Source of the DNA: Granulicella sp. L46
GTDB taxonomy: Bacteria > Acidobacteriota > Terriglobia > Terriglobales > Acidobacteriaceae
Direction of reading: 5' to 3'
NCBI RefSeq assembly: GCF_009765785.1
Contig: NZ_LMUT01000002.1
Location: 173,783 to 237,782, forward strand
DNA length: 64,000 bases
Of this stretch, positions 52,651 to 60,562 are shown one piece after another. Each line of letters begins with the position of its first letter. The first letter of the stretch is position 1. The notes below the pieces were generated by a model, which saw only the letters and a program-made list of their open reading frames with translations, ran no database searches and was not told where the DNA came from. Made by a program: the position numbers and the translations under genes.

Positions 52651-54747
52651 ATGAACTCCGCTGCTCGGCTTTCTGCCCTTTCCCTCGCCGCCATCGTTCT
52701 TCTCACCCCCTTCCTCCGCGCCCAGGCCCCACCAGCCCCACCAGCCGCCGCGCCCGCAACTCCGCCCGCCCTCTACCTCGGCACCGCCTGGTATCCCGAG
52801 CAGTGGCCCGAATCCCAATGGGACGCCGACCTCTCCCTCATGGAAGCCGCGCACATCCGCTTCGTCCGCGTCGGCGAATTCGCCTGGTCGAACCTCGAAC
52901 CCTCCGAAGGCCATTACGATCTCGACTGGCTAGCCCGCTCCATCCGAGCCGCCGAGCGTCACCACATCGCGGTCGTCATCGGCACCCCCAGCGCCGCGCC
53001 CCCCGCCTGGCTCACCACCAAATATCCCGAAACCCTTCGCATTAAAGAAGACGGTCGCCGCGACGAGCACGGCAACCGCCAACAATTCAACTGGGCCAAC
53101 CCAAAATATCGTGAGCTAGCTCGCGCCATGGCCGAGCAGCTCGCCAAACGCTTCGGCCACGACCCCAACGTCATCGGCTGGCAGATCGACAACGAGTACG
53201 CCAGCGAATCCTTCGGCCCCGCCGAACAAGCCCAGTTCCAGCAATGGCTCAAAGCCCGCTACGGCACCCTCGACAACCTCAACAACAAGTGGACCACCGC
53301 CTACTGGAGCGAAACCTATTCTGACTGGTCGCAGATCCCCATCGAAACCACCTACGGCAATCCCGGCCTCCTGCTCAGCTGGAAGCGCTTCGTCTCCGAC
53401 ACCTGGCGCAGCTACCAGAAGAATCAGCTAGACGTAATCCGCGCCAACTCTGACCACCGCCAGTTCATCACCACCAACATGATGGGCTTCTTCGACGGCT
53501 ACGATCACTACACCGTCTCGCAAGACCTCGACCTCGCCTCATGGGACGACTACGTCGGCACCGGCCAACTCAACCCCATCTACAACGGCGCCGCCCACGA
53601 CCTCACCCGCGGCTTCCTCCGCAAAAACTTCTGGGTTATGGAAACCCAGCCCGGCTTCGTCAACTGGTCGCCCGACAACAATTCCCTCGACAAAGGCGCC
53701 GTCCGCGCCATGGCCTGGCATGACGTAGGCCATGGTGCCGACGCCGTCTCCTACTGGCAGTGGCGCTCCGACCTCAACGGCCAGGAGGAATACCACGGGA
53801 CGTTAGTCGGAGCGGATGGTACGCCCGTCCCGCTCTACGCCGAAGTCGCTCACCTGGGCGCCGACTTCGCCAAAGCCGGCCCTGCGCTCGCCGGCACCAC
53901 CGTCCACTCCGACGTCGCCATCCTCCACTCCTACGACGCCTTCTGGGCCATCGACTGGCAGCGTCACAACCACGCCTTCGATCCCCTCGCCGCCATGGTC
54001 GCCTACTACGGCGCCATCCGCGCCCTCACCCACTCCGTCGACGTCGTCAACCCGTCCGTCGACCTCTCGCAGTACAAGCTCGTCATCGCCCCCGCCCTAA
54101 ACCTCATCACTGACCAACAAGCGAAGAACCTTATCGACTACGTCCACAGCGGCGGCCACCTCGTCCTCACCCAGCGCTCCGCCATGAAGACCATCGACAA
54201 CGCTCTCCAACCCCAGCGCCAGCCCGGCCCGCTAGTTCCCCTCCTCGGCGGTCGCGTCGACCAGTTCTACGCGCTCGACACCACGATCCCCATCTCCGGC
54301 GCCTGGGGCTCCGGTCCCACCAACACCTGGGCCGAGCTCCTGTCCACCTCCAACCCCGAAACCAAAGTCCTCATGCGCTACGGCAAAACCCCACTAGGCT
54401 GGCTCGACGACCAGCCCGCCGCCATCACCCGCAAAATCGGCAACGGCAGCATCACCTACATCGGAGCCAACCTGGAAGGCGACACCCTGGCCAACGCCGC
54501 CAAGTGGATGGTCGCCGACGCCAACCTGCATCCCGAGTTCGGCACCCTCCCTCCCGGCGTAGACCTCTACATCCGCAGCGACGCTCACCACCAAGTCTGG
54601 ATCCTCATCAACTTCGGCGACACTCCTCAAACAATCACCCTCCCCTCCGCCTTTGAAGACGTCCTCGCCGACGCCTCCAAAGCCACCACCCACTCCGTAA
54701 CCCTCAACCGCTTCGACGTAGTCGTCCTCCAACGCCCCATCCACTAG
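52651..54747 (+). CDS. Secreted glycoside hydrolase family 42 beta-galactosidase
   Basis: GH42 enzymes release terminal beta-galactose. The 698-residue protein has a signal peptide (LSALSLAAIVLLTPFLRAQ) and a Pro/Ala linker, then the family start YLGTAWYPEQWPESQWDADLSLM. The acid/base Glu is in VIGWQIDNEYASE and the nucleophile Glu in FWVMETQPGFVNW. The trimerisation domain (DVAILHSYDAFWAI) and C-terminal barrel follow. Signal-bearing GH42 enzymes are unusual compared with the cytoplasmic enzymes of Firmicutes, but suit a periplasmic glycan locus. TAGGA lies 7 bases before the ATG. Divergent from the GH3 gene; see the shared palindrome. Confidence 0.93.
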   Translation: MNSAARLSALSLAAIVLLTPFLRAQAPPAPPAAAPATPPALYLGTAWYPEQWPESQWDADLSLMEAAHIRFVRVGEFAWSNLEPSEGHYDLDWLARSIRAAERHHIAVVIGTPSAAPPAWLTTKYPETLRIKEDGRRDEHGNRQQFNWANPKYRELARAMAEQLAKRFGHDPNVIGWQIDNEYASESFGPAEQAQFQQWLKARYGTLDNLNNKWTTAYWSETYSDWSQIPIETTYGNPGLLLSWKRFVSDTWRSYQKNQLDVIRANSDHRQFITTNMMGFFDGYDHYTVSQDLDLASWDDYVGTGQLNPIYNGAAHDLTRGFLRKNFWVMETQPGFVNWSPDNNSLDKGAVRAMAWHDVGHGADAVSYWQWRSDLNGQEEYHGTLVGADGTPVPLYAEVAHLGADFAKAGPALAGTTVHSDVAILHSYDAFWAIDWQRHNHAFDPLAAMVAYYGAIRALTHSVDVVNPSVDLSQYKLVIAPALNLITDQQAKNLIDYVHSGGHLVLTQRSAMKTIDNALQPQRQPGPLVPLLGGRVDQFYALDTTIPISGAWGSGPTNTWAELLSTSNPETKVLMRYGKTPLGWLDDQPAAITRKIGNGSITYIGANLEGDTLANAAKWMVADANLHPEFGTLPPGVDLYIRSDAHHQVWILINFGDTPQTITLPSAFEDVLADASKATTHSVTLNRFDVVVLQRPIH

Positions 54748-54780
54748 CCACCGCCAGGCGCGAATATCATCGCGCCCCGC

Positions 54781-54870
54781 ACCTGCCGCTGCCCCTGCCG
54801 CTGCCTTTGCCTTTGCCGTTGCCGTTGCCGTTGTTTGTTTTTCGTCGTCATCCTGAACGAGTGATAAAGG
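54781..54870. repeat. TGCCGT-type low-complexity repeat, related to copies A and B
   Basis: A run of CTGCC/TTGCCG units (54781-54830) is followed by GTTTGTTTTTCGTCGTCATCCTGAACGAG. The low-complexity core and the GTCATCCTGA-type end match the pieces in copies A and B, though the first half of the element is missing. It follows the GH42 stop directly. Confidence 0.55.
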
Positions 54871-54916
54871 TTGCAGAAACCTATCATTCTAGAAGGTATA
54901 AGTGGTTATATTTTGG

Positions 54917-54949
54917 CTGTGCAGGAACTGTGCAGGATGTTTGTGCAGA
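54917..54949. repeat. Three short direct repeats TGTGCAG
   Basis: TGTGCAGGA occurs at 54918 and 54929, and TGTGCAGA at 54942, giving spacings of 11 and 13 bases, near one helical turn. This is at the left edge of the mobile block. Such phased repeats can be integrase arm sites, iterons or operators; here that is only inferred. Confidence 0.45.
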
Positions 54950-54990
54950 TTTCGGTCTGAATGACAGCTTTCTCAGCGCCTGAAGAGGGC

Positions 54991-55063
54991 CGGGAGAAAC
55001 CCGCAGGGTGTCTCCCGCGCCGCAAAAAAGCGGCGGACGGGCGGGCCAGCGTCCCGCCTGTCC
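54991..55063. repeat. Three consecutive hairpins at the left end of the mobile block
   Basis: First, a nested dyad at 54991-55017: outer arms CGGGAGA/TCTCCCG and inner ACCC/GGGT. Second, GCCGC-A6-GCGGC at 55019-55034. Third, 11-base arms GGACGGGCGGG and CCCGCCTGTCC with one G-T pair at 55035-55063. They lie just beyond the ArdC-like stop, where a terminator would be, but no T run follows on the minus strand. Confidence 0.65.
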
Positions 55064-55110
55064 GGTCTTCGTGCGTCGACAGAATTGTTACATGCTCGCA
55101 GTCATAGTGT

Positions 55111-55995
55111 TCATGCTGCGACCTCAGCAAGTTCCTCGTTGGTTACTTCGTCGGCGACGGACGGCTCCAGTGCGGCTAGGATGACGCTGGCGGTCTGCTG
55201 GATGACCTCCAAGCTCTCGGCCAACAGAGAGGCATTGCCTTTGTAAAGCTGTATGTAATCGGCAGAGGCCGAACCATTCACCAGCCCCACAGCCTTCCCG
55301 ACAACAAACGCCACAGCTTCGGCCTCGGTCTCGCGCACGGTCTTCGTCGTTGCCGTCCGGCGCTCGGCTTTATGAAGGAGTTCGTGTCCCGCCTCATGGA
55401 CAAGCGTGCTGAAAGTTTCAGCCTTCGACTGTCCGGGTAGCAGAGCGATGCGTCCGCCGTAGCTCATGCCAAGTGCTGGCGCAATGTTCTCGCTGTAGCT
55501 CACTGCAATTCCTTTGTTGTTGAGGAACTCGGTCAGTCGCTCGATGTTCTCGCCGGGGTCGCCGATGACGCTCTCCATCTCCGGCAACTCGACGCCGCTG
55601 GTCTGGGAGATATCGAAGACGTAGGCATTGCGGAAGCCCAACAGTACCCGCTCGTTCTGCTTGGTGATATCCCGCTCGGATTCAATGTCTTTCTTACGCC
55701 GAACGCCAACGATGGGAGCAAGGATGCGAATGCCCTTGGCTCCGGCATTAACGCTGCGTCCAAGGTTCTTCCACGTCCAGAACCCGGCGACGCGGGTCGC
55801 GGTCGGCATCTGCCGCGCGATCTCCAACACGTTCCCGAAGGAATAGGTATGGAAACGGCTCATCGCCGTCAGGTATTGGGTGAGGGCTTCGGAGTGTCCG
55901 GCTTCCAACTGCTCAATCAGCAGCTTGATGTTGGCGGTGATGAGTTCCTGTTTGGTGTTGGGCTTCTTGCTGTCGGTGGTGGCGATTGTATTCAT
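55111..55995 (-). CDS. ArdC-like antirestriction protein with ImmA/IrrE-type metallopeptidase motif
   Basis: ArdC proteins are carried by conjugative plasmids and protect single-stranded DNA from host restriction. The 294-residue product has an N-terminal ssDNA-binding domain (DUF1738-like: SRFHTYSFGNVLEIARQMP, RVAGFWTWKNLGRSVNAGAKGIRILAPI) and a C-terminal zinc-protease-like domain with HEAGHELLH (HExxH) and a downstream Glu in RETEAEAVAFVVGKAVGL. The complete set suggests an active fold. The tail (VADEVTNEELAEVAA) is acidic. No gene follows on the same strand within the element; upstream lie two palindromes (56029-56057). Confidence 0.88.
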   Translation of the reverse strand: MNTIATTDSKKPNTKQELITANIKLLIEQLEAGHSEALTQYLTAMSRFHTYSFGNVLEIARQMPTATRVAGFWTWKNLGRSVNAGAKGIRILAPIVGVRRKKDIESERDITKQNERVLLGFRNAYVFDISQTSGVELPEMESVIGDPGENIERLTEFLNNKGIAVSYSENIAPALGMSYGGRIALLPGQSKAETFSTLVHEAGHELLHKAERRTATTKTVRETEAEAVAFVVGKAVGLVNGSASADYIQLYKGNASLLAESLEVIQQTASVILAALEPSVADEVTNEELAEVAA

Positions 55996-56028
55996 GGCGT
56001 TGGCTCCTTAGTGTTGGCTTTTGCACGT

Positions 56029-56057
56029 CCGCGTTGAAACGCGGCATGTACATGCCG
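56029..56057. promoter_or_regulatory. Two overlapping perfect 16-bp palindromes upstream of the ArdC-like gene
   Basis: CCGCGTT-GA-AACGCGG (56029-56044) is followed, sharing three bases, by the perfect palindrome CGGCATGTACATGCCG (56042-56057). They lie 34-62 bases before the ArdC-like ATG (minus strand), so an operator for an element-encoded repressor is the simplest reading. A transfer-origin role is possible because the relaxase is near. Confidence 0.55.
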
Positions 56058-56436
56058 AACGCCACCTGGCGAAGGCGGGGGTAGCAAACGGAAAGGTCTT
56101 TGAGCGGAGCTTTTTGGGGGGACCGCGCGTAGCGTGGGGGAGCCAAAACCCGAAGGGCGAATGGCCTTGCAGAGCGCGGGGGGCAGCGCCCACTAGGAAG
56201 GCTTGGTTTCCTTATCGAGTGCGCGCCAGCGCTTAGGATTTATAGGAAGGGCGTTGCGGGAGGGAAACTCCCGCAGAGGTGTCAGCGAAGAACGCGAACG
56301 CGGTCGCAGCGCGGAGGAGACCTCCTCCGCACAGCACATGCACTCTTAGTGAAGTGCTTGGATTGCTCGACTCAATCTATCGTTAGGGCGGCGAATCCCT
56401 GAGCGAAACGCCATATCCACCCAAGCTACTCAGTAT
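56058..56436. other. Non-coding region of the mobile block with hairpins
   Basis: About 380 bases without a convincing gene. It contains TGCGGGAG-GGAAA-CTCCCGCA (56255-56275) and GCGGAGGAG-AC-CTCCTCCGC (56311-56330), an 8- and a 9-bp perfect stem, plus G-rich runs (GGGGGGACC, GCGGGGGGCAGC). It separates the relaxase stop from the ArdC-like promoter region. A transfer origin could lie here, since oriT sites often neighbour the relaxase gene; this is inference only. Confidence 0.5.
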
Positions 56437-59187
56437 CTACAGACCGATTCCATGCCCGTAGCTATGCTCCTGCTTCGGTGCGATCTCCTGCTGAACCCCT
56501 TTAGAGGCGGTAACATCCGATGCATGGGCGCTCTGGTGGGATACGTCGTGGCCGAGAGCAACAGGAAGTTTCTCGCGGTCATTCGTGAAAAGCTGCGCGT
56601 CGTGCGCTCCGCGCGAGAGGGCAACATACGCCATGCGATTGTTGAGCAGGTCTTTTGCTCCCAGCTCGGTGTCCACATGCACCAGAACTCGCTCGGCAGT
56701 TTGGCCCTGGCTGGAATGGCTGGTGACCGCGTAGCCGTGATCTAGATGCGGATGCTTCGCCGCATCAATTTCTATCGGACGGCCATCATCCATCTTCAAG
56801 CCGATTCGCTTCTCCTCTCCAATAGACCTGACTGTCCCTAACTCGCGATTGGCGACGCGCAGTTCATGTGCAGGTGCGGTGAGCTGCACCCGATCTCCGA
56901 CAGAGAAGGCTCGCTCTTCTTCACGGTAGACAGATACTCCTTGTTGGCGGCGTGGATCGTAGATGCGCTCCGAGCCATCGGTCCGTTCAACGGTCAGCCG
57001 ATTGCTCGAAGCATCGACGGCAGATACTCGTGCGTATTCGCCTTTACCTATCCCCGTCTCTTTCGATGCTCGGCTATAACGCAGGACATCACCGACCTCG
57101 TAGCGCGCCGCCCACATACGGTCCGCGCCGGTGAGATCCTGACGCGGCACAAGCACTCGAACCCTATACTCCTCTTTGCTGACGACTCCTCTTTCTCGCA
57201 ATTCCGCGCGAATCGCCTGATTAAGTTCAGTGCGTGAGCGGTTGTCCGGCGAAACGGCCAGCGTATTCTCTGGCGACTTCGCATACTCCTTCGCAATCGC
57301 CGCTACGCGTTCGGCTGAATCTTTCACTTCATGCACCCGGCCCTGCCGTTCCAACCCCACGATGGCCTCTCCTACCTCACCCCGCGCAAGTTGCTCGACG
57401 ACTCGCTTTAGCTCCGGGTCTTTTTGGCGCACGATCTCGCCGAGCTTGACTGTCTTCATGCCCGCATCCTGAAGCTGCGCGAAGATGCGACCTGCCTCGA
57501 TGGATTCATGCTGGCGCGTGTCGCCGACCAGGAGGACACGGTCATTCGGATGAAGGCGGGTCAGAAACTCGTGCATCTGCTTGGTTGAGGCCAAAGAGGA
57601 TTCGTCCAGAACATACAGGCGTTTCTCCCCGGTATCGGGCTTCTGTCCACGCGCTAGATGCATCTGCAAAGTCGAAGTCTTAATCCCAGCCTCCCCCAGC
57701 TTTTGCGCGGCGCGAGACGTGGGTGCAAATCCCTCGACCGTATACCCTTCGGCCTCTGCGCCTTCACGTACCACGGCCAGTGTCGTTGTCTTCCCGCCGC
57801 CCGCAATTCCATCCAATCCGACGATTTTTTCCCGTGATAGAAAGACCGCATCGACCGCCTCTCGTTGCGCAGGATTCAACTCCGGGTGACGGTCTTCGGT
57901 CGCAATGCGGATGCTCGGACCCACCAGCATCGGATCGTCGAAACCGCGCCTATTGCCCTCCTGCATGAGATTGATCGTCTCGCGTTCCATGCGCAGCATG
58001 GCAGCGGTGGTGATCTGCGGTCCTCGCACGGAGACTTGCGCTTGCCGAAACTCGCCTGCCTGCAACCGCCGGTCGAACTCCTGCCGGACCTGAGCGTATG
58101 TCGTTTCACCCATACCGCGATTGAGCGCGCTCTCAAGGATGGAACGGCGGTCTTCTACGGCAGACCGCTCGAAGAGATGGTCGCGGGCGTATGTCACCGC
58201 CTGTTGCGCTGCCTTCTCCGGCTCGTAGTTCTGGCGCTGGCCATGTTCCCTTGCTCGGGAAACAACGTGGTCCGCCTGATGACCATACTGCGCGGCTAAC
58301 TCGCGATGCTGTTGCAGCACCTCCTCCGGTGACAACAGCTCCTTCCGGTCGCGCGTGTAATGGGCCGCGACCTGCGCGGCTCCTGCTCCATCGAGTCCTT
58401 GCTCGCGAAGATGGTCCTTGATCTGTTCGCGGCGCGGGCTTGAGGCTTCGAGGTACTCCTTTGTATAGCCTCTGATCTCAGGCTGCCCATATTTGCCCGA
58501 CTCGATCTCGTAACCCAGGCCCTGCAACCTCGAAGCCAGCTCCGCACGGTAAATCGACGTGGCGTAGTGCTGCGATGCATACAACTCGTGGGATTGCACG
58601 GAGCGCGTCTGTCCATTGTCGCGCTCGGTGACATTGAAGATGACAGCATGAGTGTGGAGCTGCGGTGCAGCGTAGCCTTCGACGGGCCGTGCGGTGTCAT
58701 GCTCGAAGGTCGCAGCCACAAACCTGCCCGTGGTTTCCGGTGCATGGATATTGCCGATCCGTGCCTGCGTGTAGCGCTCCAGCTCACCCAGCGCCACGCG
58801 CACGCTCTCCCGGTGCGCCTCTCGAACACGATCATCACCGCCCACCAAGGCAGTCAATGAAACCGACTTCGGCGCTGAGAAGGTTGCATCCCATCCGGCC
58901 CGGTGCTCGACGCTCGTGACTTCCTTGCCGTTCTTGCCCTCGTAGGTTCGGGAAACCTGATGGCGCACGAGTTGCGCCTCGGTGATCGGGTGCTGACCTT
59001 CGGTTAGCCTGGCGAAGTGTTCGGAGCCGACTTCACCTTGTAATCCCCACTGCTGCGCTAGCGTACCTTGCCATTCGCTATGCCCGTGCTGGTCCCGGCT
59101 CCAGTAATTCTGTTGCTCGGACGCAAACTCCCGCTCATGGTACGTCCGTACCTGTCCCGCTGACAGCGGCTTGGAGAGCGTCAGCAT
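56437..59187 (-). CDS. MobF-family conjugative relaxase with SF1 helicase domain
   Basis: The 916-residue protein begins MLTLSKPLSAGQVRTYHERE, the usual TrwC/TraI-type start, with candidate nicking tyrosines in RTYHEREF and QQNYWSRD. The relaxase three-His site is in APQLHTHAVIFN. From about residue 440 comes a UvrD/RecD-type helicase: GIAGGGKTTTLAVV (Walker A), YVLDESSLAS (Walker B, DE), VLLVGDTRQHESIEAGRIF, HGYAVTSHSSQGQTAERVLVH and YVALSRGAHDAQLF near the C-terminus. The layout is full length for short TraA/TrwC relatives. A coupling protein or pilus genes are absent, so transfer would need helper functions. Confidence 0.94.
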   Translation of the reverse strand: MLTLSKPLSAGQVRTYHEREFASEQQNYWSRDQHGHSEWQGTLAQQWGLQGEVGSEHFARLTEGQHPITEAQLVRHQVSRTYEGKNGKEVTSVEHRAGWDATFSAPKSVSLTALVGGDDRVREAHRESVRVALGELERYTQARIGNIHAPETTGRFVAATFEHDTARPVEGYAAPQLHTHAVIFNVTERDNGQTRSVQSHELYASQHYATSIYRAELASRLQGLGYEIESGKYGQPEIRGYTKEYLEASSPRREQIKDHLREQGLDGAGAAQVAAHYTRDRKELLSPEEVLQQHRELAAQYGHQADHVVSRAREHGQRQNYEPEKAAQQAVTYARDHLFERSAVEDRRSILESALNRGMGETTYAQVRQEFDRRLQAGEFRQAQVSVRGPQITTAAMLRMERETINLMQEGNRRGFDDPMLVGPSIRIATEDRHPELNPAQREAVDAVFLSREKIVGLDGIAGGGKTTTLAVVREGAEAEGYTVEGFAPTSRAAQKLGEAGIKTSTLQMHLARGQKPDTGEKRLYVLDESSLASTKQMHEFLTRLHPNDRVLLVGDTRQHESIEAGRIFAQLQDAGMKTVKLGEIVRQKDPELKRVVEQLARGEVGEAIVGLERQGRVHEVKDSAERVAAIAKEYAKSPENTLAVSPDNRSRTELNQAIRAELRERGVVSKEEYRVRVLVPRQDLTGADRMWAARYEVGDVLRYSRASKETGIGKGEYARVSAVDASSNRLTVERTDGSERIYDPRRQQGVSVYREEERAFSVGDRVQLTAPAHELRVANRELGTVRSIGEEKRIGLKMDDGRPIEIDAAKHPHLDHGYAVTSHSSQGQTAERVLVHVDTELGAKDLLNNRMAYVALSRGAHDAQLFTNDREKLPVALGHDVSHQSAHASDVTASKGVQQEIAPKQEHSYGHGIGL

Positions 59188-59776
59188 ACGGAGATTTTAT
59201 GCCAATTGCTCAATATATGCCGACTCGCCACTGATCCGAAGCTCGATGAGTGCATTGGAGATTCAACGCTCGTTGATAGAAAGCGGAGACGGGTCACAAT
59301 GTCGTAGTTTCCCAAAACACCGTTTCTCGGGAACGACGGGATTACTGACGATAAGCCGACTTCCCGTTACCAATCCGACGTCGGTGAGCGCGTTGGCGAT
59401 AATGCGCTCATACAAGCACGCCGATCAGATGCATTGAATGAAGCCGTTGTTCATTGCTTGCTAATTCCAAGTCACCCGGTGAAGAGATGAAGACACGCAT
59501 TCTGGGAAGATTTTGGGAGCAATCGCGAAAATGGCTGGCCATGCCTTTCAACGGGCAAGCAGCTTTTTGCTCAGTCAGAGCCAAAGCTGGCAGAGTTACC
59601 CATCGGGAGCGTTTACCTCGCGGGAGCTGGCCGCATAGCGTTTGGACAGTGATCGCGTCTCAATCGGAAAAAAGCGGTGGCCCCTCATGAACTGTTCTGC
59701 AAAGGGAGTCGATACCGCGTAATACACAACCAGCCCATCCCCCGCATTCTCGATTACAATCGTCTCCAAATCCTAC
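59188..59776. other. Intergenic region upstream of the relaxase, no clear gene
   Basis: About 590 bases separate the relaxase start from the ABC ATPase gene. Two segments (about 59219-59285 and 59348-59423) resemble each other, both having GCCGACT-, CCGA-, GATGAGTGC/GGTGAGCGC and CGCTC, as if a short unit were duplicated and diverged; they may be remnants of a transposase or other gene. No ribosome site or strong promoter is evident for the short frames. The right edge of the mobile block is probably inside this stretch. Confidence 0.45.
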
Positions 59777-60562
59777 ATGCGATTTCTCTCCCCTATGAGC
59801 CCAGAGATCTTCCCCACCCCCCAACCCGGCCTCGTCGTAGTCGACCACGTCACCAAGTCCTTCGGCCCCGACAAGCACGCCCTCAACGACATCACCTTTT
59901 CTGTTCCCTTCGGCCAGATCTGCGGCCTCCTCGGCCCCAACGGAGCCGGCAAGACCACCCTCTTCCGACTTCTCATGGGCATCCTCAAGGCCACCAGCGG
60001 CCAGGTCTGCGTCGACAACCTCGACGCCTTCGAAGACCGCGTAGCTGTCAAGCGCCTTATCGGTTTCCTCCCCGACGAACCCATCTTCTACTCCTACCTC
60101 TCTGGCCGCGAAGTCCTCGAACTCTCCGCCGCCATGCACGGCCTTGACGCCGCCGCCACCATGGAGCGCCTCTCCCCCATCATCGGCCGCCTCCGCCTCG
60201 CCGAAGACATCGACAACTACGCCGAGGAATACTCCCGAGGCATGAAGAAAAAGCTCGGCCTCCTCCTCGCCATCCTCCACCAGCCCAAGCTCCTCGTCCT
60301 CGACGAGCCCACCAACGGCCTCGACGTCGAATCCACCCACCTCTTCTATGACCTGATCTCCGAGCTCGCCCGCGAAGGCACGACTGTGCTCTTCTCCACC
60401 CACCTCATGGACCACGTCACCCGCCTCTGCTCGCACGCCGTCATCATCAACGAAGGCCGCCTCATCGCCAGCGGCTCCATCCCTGACCTCCGCGCCCGCT
60501 ACGAGAACGCCACTCTCGAAGAAATCTTCCTCCGGCTCACCGCACGCCCCCTGCAAGCATGA
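59777..60562 (+). CDS. ABC transporter ATP-binding protein
   Basis: The 261-residue cytoplasmic ATPase has all motifs in order: GLLGPNGAGKTTLFRLL (Walker A), FLPDEPIFYSYLSG (Q-loop region), YSRGMKKKLGLLLAIL (signature variant), KLLVLDEPTNGLDVES (Walker B with D-loop) and VLFSTHLMDHV (switch His). It is of the NatA/DrrA exporter type. Two starts are possible, at 59777 (MRFLSPMS) and 59795 (MSPEIFPT); I kept the first. The stop overlaps the permease ATG (ATGA), so the two proteins should be made in step and form one transporter. Confidence 0.93.
   Translation: MRFLSPMSPEIFPTPQPGLVVVDHVTKSFGPDKHALNDITFSVPFGQICGLLGPNGAGKTTLFRLLMGILKATSGQVCVDNLDAFEDRVAVKRLIGFLPDEPIFYSYLSGREVLELSAAMHGLDAAATMERLSPIIGRLRLAEDIDNYAEEYSRGMKKKLGLLLAILHQPKLLVLDEPTNGLDVESTHLFYDLISELAREGTTVLFSTHLMDHVTRLCSHAVIINEGRLIASGSIPDLRARYENATLEEIFLRLTARPLQA

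Larger units (their letters stand above)
54900..59700. mobile_element. Mobile-element block (ArdC-like protein plus MobF relaxase)
   Basis: Between host-like genes at 54.7 and 59.8 kb lie two genes of conjugative or mobilisable DNA, both on the minus strand, with long intergenic spaces full of hairpins and codon use less C-biased than the neighbours. No type IV secretion or coupling-protein gene is inside the window, so it is either a small mobilisable module or a decayed integrative element. Edges are approximate; no target-site duplication or tRNA was found. A tyrosine recombinase fragment lies at the right end of the window but its link is unproved. Confidence 0.55.

Noticed and set aside
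54906..55130. Possible 74-residue minus-strand gene overlapping the ArdC-like end
   Set aside because: It overlaps hairpins and direct repeats and has no ribosome site; the sequence is better explained as regulatory or structural DNA.
59454..59690. Possible 78-residue plus-strand gene before the ABC ATPase
   Set aside because: No Shine-Dalgarno, unusual composition and no family resemblance; treated as non-coding.
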